The notes under the pieces: generated by a model
What the model saw: only the letters and a program-made list of their open reading frames with translations
Told to the model about the DNA's origin: nothing
The model's database searches: none
Program-made: the position numbers and the translations under genes
Source of the DNA: Microbacterium nymphoidis
GTDB lineage: Bacteria; Actinomycetota; Actinomycetes; Actinomycetales; Microbacteriaceae
DNA: 64,000 nt
Direction of reading: 5' to 3'
Assembly: GCF_021044885.1 (NCBI RefSeq)
Contig: NZ_JAJNOD010000001.1
Span: 744,001-808,000 of the forward strand
Shown: one piece after another, positions 27,740 through 36,821 of the stretch
Layout: each line of letters opens with the position of its first letter
Position numbering within the stretch: position 1 is the stretch's first letter

Positions 27740-28750
27740 CTATCGGGAGAGAGCTGTCGCTGCGCGACCCGGCTCTGACGAGACTCGATCCGCCTCCTGC
27801 GGCAAAGCGGACACCGGGACGACAACGACGTCCTGGATCTTCCAGTCCAACGCGGCGATGCCTTTCGACACGGAGTCGATGTCGGCGACTCGAACGCGGC
27901 CCCGGCGTGGCACGACGAACGCTTCGACGTGGAAGACCTGCCCCTGATCTCGCATCCGAACCGCCGCCTCTGTCACCCATGACTGCCGATTCAGGTAACG
28001 AACGATCTGCCCGGCGAGCGGGTGCGGGCGCTTGTCGTCGTGCGTCCGGGCACGTTGGTCCATCAGATCGACGATGGCGCCCTTGGTGTTTCGCAGCCCG
28101 TCCGCGATGATCCCGAGCGAGATGAACACCGCGGCGGCACCGTCGAGCCACCAGATCCCGAGTCCGATACCCAGCACCCCGATGATCGATGCGGCGTTGG
28201 TCTGCCAGTCCGCTTTCGCCATGTCAGCGTCGGCGTAGAGGAGCTTGTTGTGCAGCACCGGCGCCAGCTTCGCCTTCGCCGGTCCGTATATGAAGACCGG
28301 TCCCACCACGATGACCGCCATGACGGCGATCATGATCCACCCGAGCCAGACCGTGTGCCCGAACACCTGCACCGTGCCGATCGTCGGGTGCTCACCCGCG
28401 ATGAGCCCTGCCGCGGATTCGACGGCGAGGTTGACGCCGACGGCGAGGAGTGCCACGCCGGCGACGAGGTGCCCCACACCCATCGCCCGGTGCAGGCCAT
28501 ACGGGTGAGCGACGGTCGGCCGGCGCCTCACGAAAATGAGCGCTGTGAGGAACGCGATCTGCGGAATCAGCGACAGCATGTCCTCGATCCACGCCGTTCG
28601 CATCGCCTGTGAGTTGCCGACGACGAACGCCACGACGGCGATCGTGACCGCCGTGTAGCAGATCGTGAAGATCTCCCAGCGCACCGCCAGCCGCAGCGCG
28701 TGTTGTTGCTGCGCGGGAAGATCACGCCTGCCGAACTGATGCGAGCTCAC
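27740..28750 (-). CDS. Cation diffusion facilitator-like transporter
   Basis: 336-aa membrane protein related to CDF cation efflux proteins. There are six hydrophobic segments in the first 230 residues (FTICYTAVTIAVVAFVVGNSQ, IPQIAFLTALIFV, GVGHLVAGVALLAVGVNLAV, VWLGWIMIAVMAVIVVGPVF, NAASIIGVLGIGLGIWW, AAAVFISLGIIADGL), then a cytoplasmic domain (YLNRQSWVTEAAVRMRDQG). The usual HxxxD metal residues of segments 2 and 5 are replaced by E-D and D-W, so metal choice is uncertain. GTG at 28750 overlaps the lipoprotein stop by 4 bp. Confidence 0.8.
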   Translation of the reverse strand: MSSHQFGRRDLPAQQQHALRLAVRWEIFTICYTAVTIAVVAFVVGNSQAMRTAWIEDMLSLIPQIAFLTALIFVRRRPTVAHPYGLHRAMGVGHLVAGVALLAVGVNLAVESAAGLIAGEHPTIGTVQVFGHTVWLGWIMIAVMAVIVVGPVFIYGPAKAKLAPVLHNKLLYADADMAKADWQTNAASIIGVLGIGLGIWWLDGAAAVFISLGIIADGLRNTKGAIVDLMDQRARTHDDKRPHPLAGQIVRYLNRQSWVTEAAVRMRDQGQVFHVEAFVVPRRGRVRVADIDSVSKGIAALDWKIQDVVVVPVSALPQEADRVSSEPGRAATALSR

Positions 28751-29244
28751 GACCCGACCTCCTCGTCGAGGAAGCGTTCGAGGTCGGAGAGGAACGCGTT
28801 CTCCCCCGGTGGGACCAGCATCACGATGCTGCGACCGTCCGCACCTTCGATACCGGCGTACCCGCGCGTGACTCCCACGTGATCCAGCCACGGCGTCTGG
28901 TCGGTGATCCCGCCGATCACCAGATCGAGTTTGCGCTCCTCCAGGTACATCACCAGCGTCTCTTCGCTGCCCGCCGTCCAGCGGACCTTCGCGTGCAGCG
29001 ACGCGGCGTACTCCATGGCGAGCTCGGCCAGCGGCCCGGACGCCCCGTCGCCGTGTGTCTCGACGAGCCCGGAATCGGCGCTCACTCCGACGCGAAGCTC
29101 TCCTCCCCGCACAGAATCCAGGGTGCCCTCCGGATCTGCCGGCACCGTGATCCCGCACCCCACCAACGCCAGGACCCCAGCGACCACGATCAGGACGCCG
29201 AGTGATCGACGTCTCGGACCCCGACTGCAAGAACGTGTCGTCAT
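28747..29244 (-). CDS. Small lipoprotein resembling a truncated solute-binding protein
   Basis: 165-aa protein with a lipoprotein signal peptide (SLGVLIVVAGVLALVGC, lipobox LVGC, Cys about residue 30). Then GELRVGVSADSGLVETHGDGASGPLAELAMEYAASLHAKVRWT and EERKLDLVIGGITDQTPW follow, the pattern of the first lobe of family 3 periplasmic-binding proteins. The second lobe is missing, so it is about half the normal length. Translational coupling (GTGA) to the cation transporter suggests the two work together at the membrane. Confidence 0.7.
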   Translation of the reverse strand: MTTRSCSRGPRRRSLGVLIVVAGVLALVGCGITVPADPEGTLDSVRGGELRVGVSADSGLVETHGDGASGPLAELAMEYAASLHAKVRWTAGSEETLVMYLEERKLDLVIGGITDQTPWLDHVGVTRGYAGIEGADGRSIVMLVPPGENAFLSDLERFLDEEVGS

Positions 29245-29374
29245 TGCGACATCATGGCAAGCGAGCGGAGCCTGCGCCCCTCCGCTGACAAGCCCCGGCC
29301 GAACGTGCTAAGACACAGCTGCTGCTGGCCGCTGGGGTCCTCAACGCTGCAACGAGGTGCGAGCATGGAGGATC

Positions 29375-29914
29375 ATGAGCCCCGAGATCCAGTTCCGTCC
29401 GTACTCGCGCGAGCACGCGCCGATTCTCGCCTCGTACGCGTTGGATGAGGTCTACTGCGCGCACGAGGGATGGGCGTATCCGAGCGACCCGGACCGGATG
29501 CTCGCGTGGGCCGAGCGCCTGGCCGATGCTCCCTCCGACGACCTGGTCCGCGTGATGGCCTTCGTCGGCGATGACCCGGTGGGCTACGTCGACTTTCAGG
29601 GCGACGATGCGCAGGAGAAAGAGCTCGGCTATGCGATCGCGCCGTCGTCTCTGTGGGGTCGGGGGCTGGGCACGGCCGCCGCGCGGGCCGCGCTCAAGCA
29701 CGGCTTCACCAGCCTGCGGCTCGAGCGGATCTGGGCCGAGGCGGTCGAGGCCAACAGCGCGTCGGTTCGGGTTCTGGAGAAGTCGGGGATGAGGTTCCTC
29801 CGGCGCGGCGACGATGCCAGGTTCCTCGGCGTGCCGTCGCACTATCGCCAGTATGAGATCACCCGCGAGCAGTGGATGGCACAGCAGAGTTCACCTGACG
29901 CGCTGGGGGCATGA
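29375..29914 (+). CDS. GNAT family N-acetyltransferase
   Basis: 179-aa acetyltransferase of the RimJ/RimL-like GNAT branch. Conserved acetyl-CoA segments are LGYAIAPSSLWGRGLGTAAARAAL (motif A, R-G-x-G-T) and RIWAEAVEANSASVRVLEKSGMRF (motif B with the Asn-Ser-Ala-Ser block). The substrate is unknown. ATG at 29375 was preferred to one 18 bp upstream, as it begins the usual first strand (IQFRPYSREH). Stands alone between two - strand units. Confidence 0.85.
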   Translation: MSPEIQFRPYSREHAPILASYALDEVYCAHEGWAYPSDPDRMLAWAERLADAPSDDLVRVMAFVGDDPVGYVDFQGDDAQEKELGYAIAPSSLWGRGLGTAAARAALKHGFTSLRLERIWAEAVEANSASVRVLEKSGMRFLRRGDDARFLGVPSHYRQYEITREQWMAQQSSPDALGA

Positions 29915-29977
29915 ACACCCGCGATCATCATCTTCGCGTCGGCGCTTTCTCGGGCGAGCCCGGCCGCGTCCTGACGG

Positions 29978-30547
29978 TCAGCGGCTCGCGAGCGTGACGT
30001 TCGCGACACGCTTGCGCCAGCTGCGCACGGATAACCCCGCCGACTCCAACTGAGCGATCACCTCGGCCGGCACCGGTGCGATGCGCTCGATCGGGACGTT
30101 GCCTTCCCGGTGTTCGCGGTAAAGCTCACCGATCGAGCACACGACGCGTGTACCGCGCGCGGGGCGCACGGTGAGTCGCGAGGCCGCGCCCGTGCGCGCG
30201 AAACGCACCTCCCGGATCTCCGAGAGCGCCATGTCGAGGAGCTCACGGTCGCCCACGCGGACCCGCACACGGCCATCGACGAAGGAAACCTCGGTGTCAC
30301 CGCGATGCATCACCAGCGGAATCCAGTACGGCAACGCGATCACGACGAGCCCCAGCGCGGCGAGGCCGAGGATCCCCGCGGAATCGTCGTCACTCAGACG
30401 CCATACGGCGATCGCCCAGAAGAAGAGGGCGATGACAATGACACTGAGGACGACACGCATCGTGAACGCGCGGCCCGTCGTCCAGGAAGACCCAAAGCGC
30501 ACGGCAGTGCCCACCCATCGCCCGTCGGTCGTCGCCGGCGAGCTCAC
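29978..30547 (-). CDS. Hypothetical membrane protein with PH-like domain
   Basis: 189-aa protein with two membrane segments (VVLSVIVIALFFWAIAVW and ILGLAALGLVVIALPYWIPLVM). A soluble domain follows with MHRGDTEVSFVDGRVRVRVGDRELLDMALSEIREVRF, a pattern seen in bacterial PH-domain (bPH2-like) proteins. GTG start overlaps the stop of the PemK-like gene (GTGA). Function is unknown. Confidence 0.6.
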   Translation of the reverse strand: MSSPATTDGRWVGTAVRFGSSWTTGRAFTMRVVLSVIVIALFFWAIAVWRLSDDDSAGILGLAALGLVVIALPYWIPLVMHRGDTEVSFVDGRVRVRVGDRELLDMALSEIREVRFARTGAASRLTVRPARGTRVVCSIGELYREHREGNVPIERIAPVPAEVIAQLESAGLSVRSWRKRVANVTLASR

Positions 30548-31314
30548 ACAGACACCCTCCACCCGTACCGTTCGCGAAGCACCGCGGCGACATCCCCGAA
30601 CCGCCTCCGATCAAGCACGGCCGCCTCCCGTCGAAGACCACGCTCATGCACTTCGTAGAGCTGATCGACATCCACCCAGCTCTCGCGACCCTGCCCGTCC
30701 CAATCCCCGCTGCCGATGGAGATGAAGTCGCGCTCGCCATCGTGGGACTTGCTGGTGAGCCGCACGGCGTAGACATGCTCGGCATCCCGCCGGCCGATGA
30801 TGAGCACGGGACGATCCTTACCGCGTCCGTCAGCCTCCTCGTAGGGAATCCAGGTCCAGACGACCTCGCCAGCGTCTGGCGCGCCGTCCTTCTCCGGGGA
30901 ATAAGACACCGTGATCGCGCCCACGCTCCGGTGCGAGACCTCGAATGTCGCGCTTGCGCCCAACTGCCCCGGGCTCGGCTCCCCCTCCAGCAACCGCTCG
31001 CGCGCCGCCAGCTCGGCGCGTCGTGCGGATGACAACGTCTCATCCGAGGGCGGCGCGGCCTTCTCGGTCGGACGCTGACTCGTGGTCGCCGGTCGTGTGG
31101 CCGCGGTGCCGGAGCGGGTCCGGGCGGAGGTCGACGGCTGCGTCCTGATGGTCGGTCGCTTCGTCGCCGGTTGCGGAGACTCCGCCGATGAAGGACGCGA
31201 GGACCGCTCCGATTTCGTGACGCTCCCGCCGCCGCGGTTCAGCAGCAGTGCTCGCAGCACTTGCCCGACCACGTTCGCCACCTCGACCAGAAACCCGCGT
31301 CCAGAACTCACCAC
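30544..31314 (-). CDS. PemK/MazF-family protein with long disordered N-terminus
   Basis: 256-aa protein. Residues about 130-255 match the PemK/MazF fold (VGAITVSYSPEKDGAPDAGEVVWTWIPYEEADGRGKDRPVLIIGRRD, then VYAVRLTSKSHDG). This includes the P-V-L-I/V-I strand and the T-S/T-x-x-H/R block of this RNase family. Residues 30-125 are Ser/Thr/Pro/Arg-rich and probably disordered. The first 20 residues (GFLVEVANVVGQVLRALLLN) are amphipathic or weakly hydrophobic. No antitoxin gene lies beside it, so this is more likely the housekeeping actinobacterial PemK-like protein than a toxin-antitoxin module. Confidence 0.7.
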   Translation of the reverse strand: MVSSGRGFLVEVANVVGQVLRALLLNRGGGSVTKSERSSRPSSAESPQPATKRPTIRTQPSTSARTRSGTAATRPATTSQRPTEKAAPPSDETLSSARRAELAARERLLEGEPSPGQLGASATFEVSHRSVGAITVSYSPEKDGAPDAGEVVWTWIPYEEADGRGKDRPVLIIGRRDAEHVYAVRLTSKSHDGERDFISIGSGDWDGQGRESWVDVDQLYEVHERGLRREAAVLDRRRFGDVAAVLRERYGWRVSV

Positions 31315-31379
31315 GCCACCCTATCCGCACGACACAGCGGGCCGACGCCATCGTCGACCCGCTGTATCCGTTCCTCAGC

Positions 31380-32606
31380 TCAGACGCGCGCGTCCAGCAA
31401 GTACCCCTCCTCGCCGTGCACGACCGTGTCGATACCGGCGATCTCGTCCTCCTTCGTGATGCGGAAGCCCATGGTCCGATCGATCACCCAGCCGATCGCA
31501 TACGCGGCGACGAAGGAGTACACGAGAACGGCTGCGGCGGTGACGAACTGCATGAACAGCTGCGACAGGTCTCCCCCGACGAACACACCGGTGCCGGTCG
31601 CGAAGAAGCCGAGGTAGAGCGTTCCGAGCATGCCACCGGCGAGGTGGATGCCCACCACATCCAGCGAGTCGTCATAGCCCAGCTTCCATTTCAGCTCGAC
31701 CGCGAAGCAGCAGATGACACCGGCCAGCAGGCCCAGCAGCAGCGACCATCCGGGCGTGAGGTCGGCACAGGCGGGGGTGATGGCGACGAGTCCGGAGACG
31801 GCACCGGATGCGGCACCGACGCTGGTGGATTTGCCCGCCTTCATCTTCTCGACGACGATCCAGCCGAGGATCGCGGCTGCGGTCGCGCCGATCGTGTTGA
31901 TGATGATCAGACCGGCCCGCGAGTCACCGGTTCCGAGCAGCCCAGCAGTGCCTTCGGCACCGGCGTTGAAGCCGAACCAGCCGAACCAGAGGATCGCGGC
32001 ACCGAGCAGCACGAGCGGAACGTTGTGGGGCTTGTTGATGCTGCGGTCAAAACCCACGCGCTTGCCCAGCAGCAGACACAGCGCGAACGCTGCGGCACCG
32101 GCGTTGATGTGCACCGCCGTGCCACCGGCGTAGTCGATCACGGTGTGATCCAGGCCCAGCATCTCGCCGAGCTTCATCGCCCAGCCGCCGCCCCAGACCC
32201 ACGCGGCAACCGGGAAGTACACGAGCGTCGACCAGACTCCCACGAACACCATCCAGGCGCCGAACTTCGCGCGGTCGGCGATGGCCCCGGAGATCAGCGC
32301 GACGGTGATGATCGCGAAGGTCGCGCTGAACGCGGTCGACACGAGCCGGTCGTTGTCCGCACCGGCCAGCCCCAGGTCACCGAACGGGTTTCCTGCGAAC
32401 TCCCACGGCGAGCTCACGCTGCTCATGCTCGCGCCGTACAGGATCCACAGCACGGCGATCAGGGCGATCGCTCCGAAGCTCATCATCATCATGCTGATGA
32501 CGCTCTTCGCACGCACCAGGCCGCCGTAGAAGAAGGCGACGCCCGGCGTCATGAAGAGGACCAGTGCGGTGGCGGTGAGCGCCCACGCGAGGTTGCCGCT
32601 GTCCAT
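31380..32606 (-). CDS. amt: Ammonium transporter (Amt family)
   Basis: 408-aa transporter with eleven hydrophobic segments that moves ammonium across the membrane. Signature blocks are MTPGVAFFYGGLVRAKSVISMMMMSFG, DYAGGTAVHINAGAAAFALCLLLGKR (family signature with the pore His), and WFGWFGFNAGAEGTAG. MDSGNLAWALTATALVLF at 32606 is the start; a longer frame upstream lacks family similarity. No glnK (PII) gene follows, unlike the common amt-glnK pair. Confidence 0.95.
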   Translation of the reverse strand: MDSGNLAWALTATALVLFMTPGVAFFYGGLVRAKSVISMMMMSFGAIALIAVLWILYGASMSSVSSPWEFAGNPFGDLGLAGADNDRLVSTAFSATFAIITVALISGAIADRAKFGAWMVFVGVWSTLVYFPVAAWVWGGGWAMKLGEMLGLDHTVIDYAGGTAVHINAGAAAFALCLLLGKRVGFDRSINKPHNVPLVLLGAAILWFGWFGFNAGAEGTAGLLGTGDSRAGLIIINTIGATAAAILGWIVVEKMKAGKSTSVGAASGAVSGLVAITPACADLTPGWSLLLGLLAGVICCFAVELKWKLGYDDSLDVVGIHLAGGMLGTLYLGFFATGTGVFVGGDLSQLFMQFVTAAAVLVYSFVAAYAIGWVIDRTMGFRITKEDEIAGIDTVVHGEEGYLLDARV

Positions 32607-32692
32607 TCGAGGCTCCGTTCGTGAGGGCCGGCAGCGTTCGCGCCGGATTCCCCCACGATGATGGATCGGCGTTTCCGCCGATGACGCACCTC

Positions 32693-32708
32693 GTGACACG
32701 CAGGTTAC
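32693..32708 (-). promoter_or_regulatory. GlnR-like half-sites upstream of amt
   Basis: Read on the - strand, GTAAC and GTCAC are separated by 6 bp, about 85-100 bp upstream of the amt start. GlnR boxes have the form gTnAC-n6-GaAAC, so the first half fits and the second only partly. Nitrogen control of amt is expected on family grounds. Confidence 0.3.
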
Positions 32709-32760
32709 GAATGCGCTCGTTATGTGAACAGCGTGTTTCGCCGCACGGTTCCGGGAGCGC

Positions 32761-33789
32761 TCAACTGTGGGTCTGAGCGTTCAGGCGTGACACCGCGCGC
32801 AGGTACTTCTTGCGGTAGCCGCCCCCCACCATCTCCTCGCTGAAGACGTCGTTGAGTGCCAGCCCCGTGGCGCGGATCGGGATCTGGGCGTCGTAGATCC
32901 GATCGACGAGTGCGACGAAGCGCAGCGCCTCGGACTGATCAGTGAGCTGGCGGACGTCTCGCAGGCCAACGGCGTCGAGTCCGGTCACCAGCCGGACATA
33001 GCGAGAAGGATGGACACTGGCCAGGTGGCGGATCACATCGTCGAAATCGTCATCGGAGGCGGTGCCGGCCGCGGCCAGCGCTGCCGTGTACGCCGCATCA
33101 TCGAGGGTCACAGCCGTGCCGTCGAGCGCGCGCTGACGGTAGTCGACGCCGTCGATGCGCACCGTCTGGAAGCTGTCTGACATCGCCTGGATCTCGCGCA
33201 GGAAGTCCTGCGCCGCGAAGCGTCCCTCACCGAGCGCGTTGGGGGGCGTGTTGCTCGTCGCCGTGATCCGTGTGCCTCCGGCGACGAGCTCGCCGAGGAA
33301 GCGGGTCATCACCATCGTGTCGCCCGGATCGTCCAGCTCGAACTCGTCGATGCAGAGAAGACCCGTGCCCCGGAAGAGGTCGACCGCGTTGCGATAGCCC
33401 AGCGCACCGACGAGAGCGGTGTACTCGATGAATGAGCCGAAGTACTTCCGCCGGGCGGGGAACGCATGGAAGACGGACGCGAGCAGGTGGGTCTTGCCGA
33501 CTCCGAAGCCGCCATCCAGGTACACGCCGGGCTTCAGCTCGGCTTCCTTCGGCGCCTTGCGACGTGAGAAGAGGCCGCCGCGCTTGGCCGTCGAGGACGG
33601 GGCGCAGAAGGCCATCAGCAGTTCCTTCGCCTCACGCTGCGACGGGTAGGCGTCGTCGGTGCGATAGGTCTCGAACGTCGCGCCGTCGAACTGGGGCGGC
33701 GGCACGAGGCTCGCTACCATCTCGTCGCCGGTGAGCTGAGGGTTGCGGTCGGTGAGGTGCACGACTGTGCTGCTCGCGGCGGACGTCAT
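32761..33789 (-). CDS. zapE: Cell division protein ZapE (AFG1-like ATPase)
   Basis: 342-aa P-loop ATPase of the AFG1/ZapE family, which in Escherichia coli acts on FtsZ rings under stress. Walker A is GGFGVGKTHLL (near residue 93), Walker B is LLCIDEFELDDPGDTM, followed by the family block RITATSNTPPNALGEGRFAAQDFLREIQ. Length is normal. The C-terminal ENDLYDAQIPI-like region (LVDRIYDAQIPIRATG) also fits. Divergent from the sulfurtransferase gene. Confidence 0.9.
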   Translation of the reverse strand: MTSAASSTVVHLTDRNPQLTGDEMVASLVPPPQFDGATFETYRTDDAYPSQREAKELLMAFCAPSSTAKRGGLFSRRKAPKEAELKPGVYLDGGFGVGKTHLLASVFHAFPARRKYFGSFIEYTALVGALGYRNAVDLFRGTGLLCIDEFELDDPGDTMVMTRFLGELVAGGTRITATSNTPPNALGEGRFAAQDFLREIQAMSDSFQTVRIDGVDYRQRALDGTAVTLDDAAYTAALAAAGTASDDDFDDVIRHLASVHPSRYVRLVTGLDAVGLRDVRQLTDQSEALRFVALVDRIYDAQIPIRATGLALNDVFSEEMVGGGYRKKYLRAVSRLNAQTHS

Positions 33790-33948
33790 CGGGTTCCTGT
33801 GTCTGTGTCGTCGAGGACTGGGCGGTGAAGAGCGGACATGTCGTTGTCTTACGAAACGGCTCTCCCGTCCCCAACCCGCAATAGGCTGGAAGGGACGGTG
33901 AATACCCTACGCCGTCCGCACCCAGCCCGCCCGCACGAAGGAGAACCC

Positions 33949-34851
33949 GTGGCCGTCGAATTCGACACGTCGTCCGAGAAGATCAGCGAGTATGCACACC
34001 CCGAGCGCCTCGTGACGACCGACTGGCTCGCCGCGCATCTCGACGAGCCCGGACTCGTCGTGGTCGAGTCCGACGAGGACGTGCTCCTGTACGAGACCGG
34101 CCACATCCCCGGTGCCGTGAAGGTCGACTGGCACACCGAGCTCAACGACCCGGTGGTGCGCGACTACCTCACCGGTGAGCAGTTCGCCGCGCTGCTCGGC
34201 GGAAAGGGCATCTCCCGCGACGACACCATCGTCATCTACGGCGACAAGAACAACTGGTGGGCTGCATACGCCCTCTGGGTGTTCACGCTGTTCGGTCACG
34301 AGGACGTCCGCCTCCTCGATGGCGGCCGCGACAAGTGGATCGCCGAGGGTCGTGAACTCACCACCGACAAGCCGGTCCGTGAGGCGGTCGAGTACCCCGT
34401 GGTGGAGCGCGACGACTCCAGCATCCGTGCCTTCAAGGAGGACGTGCTCGCTCACTTCGGCAAGCCGCTGATCGATGTGCGCTCCCCCGAGGAGTACAGC
34501 GGCGAGCGCACTCACATGCCCGCGTACCCCGAAGAGGGCGCGCTTCGCGGTGGCCACATCCCGTCGGCGCAGAGCGTGCCGTGGGCGAAGGCCGCCGCCG
34601 AGGACGCCACGTTCCGCAACCGGGCCGAGCTGGACGCCCTGTACCGCGATGGTGCCGGTCTGAAGGATGGCGACGACATCATCGCCTACTGCCGCATCGG
34701 CGAGCGCTCGGCGCACACCTGGTTCGCGCTGACCTACCTGCTCGGTTTCGAGGGAGTGCGCAACTACGACGGTTCCTGGACCGAGTGGGGAAGCGCCGTG
34801 CGCGTGCCCATCGTCACCGGCACCGAGCCGGGCGAGATCCCCGCGCGCTGA
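33949..34851 (+). CDS. Thiosulfate/3-mercaptopyruvate sulfurtransferase (tandem rhodanese)
   Basis: 300-aa two-domain rhodanese that transfers sulfane sulfur to cyanide or thiols. The N-domain ([35 protein letters not shown]) is inactive in this family. The C-domain has [22 protein letters not shown], and the active-site loop YCRIGERS with Cys near residue 248. The CRxGxRx loop fits the actinobacterial SseA/CysA type. GTG at 33949 has an AGGAG ribosome site. It lies about 100 bp upstream of sufE, another sulfur-transfer protein. Confidence 0.92.
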   Translation: MAVEFDTSSEKISEYAHPERLVTTDWLAAHLDEPGLVVVESDEDVLLYETGHIPGAVKVDWHTELNDPVVRDYLTGEQFAALLGGKGISRDDTIVIYGDKNNWWAAYALWVFTLFGHEDVRLLDGGRDKWIAEGRELTTDKPVREAVEYPVVERDDSSIRAFKEDVLAHFGKPLIDVRSPEEYSGERTHMPAYPEEGALRGGHIPSAQSVPWAKAAAEDATFRNRAELDALYRDGAGLKDGDDIIAYCRIGERSAHTWFALTYLLGFEGVRNYDGSWTEWGSAVRVPIVTGTEPGEIPAR

Positions 34852-34949
34852 CCTTCGTCTCCCGATGCCCCGCCGGCTTTCGCCCGCGGGGCATCGTCGT
34901 CCCTGCGCACGCGGACCCGAGTGCGCCACCGCGTGGGAGGATGGAGGGG

Positions 34950-35384
34950 ATGAATGCTGCAGAACTTCCCGCCACACTCGCCGAGATCCGCGACGAGTTC
35001 CTCGAGCTCGACGAGTCCGATCGCCTGGAGCTGCTGCTGGAGTTCTCCAACGAGCTGCCGGATCTTCCCGAGGAGTACCAGGGACATCCCGAGCTGGCTG
35101 AGCGCGTGATCGAGTGCCAGTCGCCGGTGTACATCATCGTCGACGTCGATCAGGACGGCGTGGTCTCGATGCACGCGACCGCACCGGCCGAAGCACCCAC
35201 CACACGCGGGTTCGCCAGCATCCTGTCGCAGGGCATCACCGGTCTCACCGCCGACGAGGTCCTGGCGATCCCCGATGACTTCCCCCAGACCATCGGACTC
35301 ACCCGCGCGGTCTCGCCCCTGCGGATCGCGGGAATGACCGGCATGCTCATGCGTGCGAAGCGTCAGGTTCGCGAAAAGCGCTGA
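34950..35384 (+). CDS. sufE: SufE family sulfur-acceptor protein
   Basis: 144-aa SufE-like protein that accepts sulfur from a cysteine desulfurase or, given its neighbour, may interact with the sulfurtransferase. The active-site Cys lies in AERVIECQSPVYIIVDVDQDG (near residue 51). The family block EEYQGHPELAERV precedes it and GLTADEVLAIPDDF follows. ATG at 34950 has GGGAGG about 9 bp upstream; an ATG 9 bp earlier is possible. The last 47 bp of the gene are repeated twice more downstream. Confidence 0.9.
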   Translation: MNAAELPATLAEIRDEFLELDESDRLELLLEFSNELPDLPEEYQGHPELAERVIECQSPVYIIVDVDQDGVVSMHATAPAEAPTTRGFASILSQGITGLTADEVLAIPDDFPQTIGLTRAVSPLRIAGMTGMLMRAKRQVREKR

Positions 35385-35608
35385 GCACATCCGGCGGGGA
35401 ATCTACCCCGATCAACTCGCGAATTCGTCCTCGGAAGTCAGAAGCGTGTCCGGCATGCTCATGCGTGCGAAGCGTCAGGTTCGCGAAAAGCGCTGAGCAC
35501 ATCCGGCGGGGAATCTACCCCGATCAACTCGCGAATTCGTCCTCGGATATCAGAAGCGTGTCCGGCATGCTCATGCGTGCGAAGCGTCAGGTTCGCGAGA
35601 AGCGCTGA
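35338..35608 (+). repeat. Three tandem copies of the sufE 3' end, period 112 bp
   Basis: The last 47 bp of sufE (from CCGGCATGCTCATGCG) recur at 35450 and 35562, exactly 112 bp apart. Each copy is separated by the same 65-bp spacer (two spacers, differing only at GGAAGTC/GGATATC). Every copy still encodes the sufE C-terminus MLMRAKRQVREKR and stop. The first two copies use GAA for the Glu and the last uses GAG, a synonymous change. Same architecture as the array at the end of ruvB, and both spacers share a GyGAwTTCGT core. Confidence 0.92.
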
Positions 35609-35614
35609 GAGCGC

Positions 35615-36796
35615 TCAGGCCGTGAAGCCGCGCTCCGCCAGCCAGGAGCGGATGTCGCCGTCCCAGCGGCTCTGATCGTAGTTCCAGAGCTTGGTGTGCC
35701 GGGCGACGGAGAAGACGTCCAGCTGCACGATGTCGGGCCGCGCCTCGGCCAGCGCATGCGCCCCGTCGGACGGGACGAAGCCGTCGTCGTCGGACGCGAG
35801 GATGAGCACCGGGACATGGAGCCTGTCCGCGCCGGCCACCATGTCCAGGCGGTCGAAGGGAATCGGGGCCCCGGCACCCATCGCGCGTGCGCTCCACCCG
35901 CCCTGCAGGGAGGAGACCGCGAGATTTCCGAGCGGTGCCGGAATGCGGTTCTCCTGCGCCTGATAGGTCAGCACGCTCCGCCAGTCGATCACGGGCGATT
36001 CCAGCACGATCCCGGCGATCAGCTCGCGATAGGCAGAGCGCGTCGCCGCCTGGAGCACGATGGCCCCACCCATAGACCATCCCATCAGGATGACGCGGGC
36101 GGCCCCGTGACGCTTCGCGTAGCCGATCGCTGCGTCAACGTCCCGCCACTCCGTCTCCCCCAGCGCGTACATTCCCGAGCGGCTGCGCGGAGCCTCTCCA
36201 TCGTTGCGGTAGGACACGATGAGGGACGTGATCCCGGCGTCGTGGAACACCGGCACGGCGCGCAGGCACTCGGCCCGCCGCGTTCCGCGCCCATGCACCT
36301 GGATCACCCAGGTGTCGCCGCCCGGGAAGATCCAGGCCGGGGCGGGGCCGGCTGCGGTGCCGATCAGCTCCGGCTGATAGGGCAACTGCAGCTGATCGGG
36401 CGCGTCGAAGTACCAGCCGCTGAAGGCGGCGTCGCGACCGAGCCGCATCGCGCCGTCCACCTCGGTGAGGAGCTTGCGGGTGACGGTGTGCTCGTCTTGA
36501 GCGAGGATGGTGCCGAGCTTGATGTAGTCGACGGTTCCCGTCGTGAAAAGCCCGTAGCGACCCGGCAGGCGGGTGTCCGGGGTGCTCTGAAGCGTGATGG
36601 TCTGCGCCTTGAGGTCCAAGCGCACGATCCGCGTGTCGTTCTCCCGGTTCGCCGGCACGACCACCCGGCGCGCGACGGTGCGCACGAGCGCGAAGAGGGC
36701 ACCGAGTACCACTGCCAGCGTCCCCGCGAGGACCGCGATCAGTATGCGGAGGACAGTGAGGGTACCGGCTGGGACGGCGCGCCTGGGAGTGTTCAT
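35615..36796 (-). CDS. Membrane-anchored alpha/beta hydrolase
   Basis: 393-aa protein with one N-terminal membrane segment (VLRILIAVLAGTLAVVLGALFALV) and an alpha/beta hydrolase domain from about residue 165. WVIQVHGRGTRRAECL is the oxyanion region, VILMGWSMGGAIVLQAA gives the nucleophile Ser in GWSMGG, LILASDDDGFVPSDGAHAL gives the acid Asp, and ARHTKLWNYD gives the His. The catalytic triad is complete. The substrate is unknown; esterase or peptidase activity would be typical. It converges on sufE and ends 6 bp from the repeat array. Confidence 0.85.
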   Translation of the reverse strand: MNTPRRAVPAGTLTVLRILIAVLAGTLAVVLGALFALVRTVARRVVVPANRENDTRIVRLDLKAQTITLQSTPDTRLPGRYGLFTTGTVDYIKLGTILAQDEHTVTRKLLTEVDGAMRLGRDAAFSGWYFDAPDQLQLPYQPELIGTAAGPAPAWIFPGGDTWVIQVHGRGTRRAECLRAVPVFHDAGITSLIVSYRNDGEAPRSRSGMYALGETEWRDVDAAIGYAKRHGAARVILMGWSMGGAIVLQAATRSAYRELIAGIVLESPVIDWRSVLTYQAQENRIPAPLGNLAVSSLQGGWSARAMGAGAPIPFDRLDMVAGADRLHVPVLILASDDDGFVPSDGAHALAEARPDIVQLDVFSVARHTKLWNYDQSRWDGDIRSWLAERGFTA

Positions 36797-36821
36797 CGCC
36801 CACTCACTTTAGTCTGTCGGC

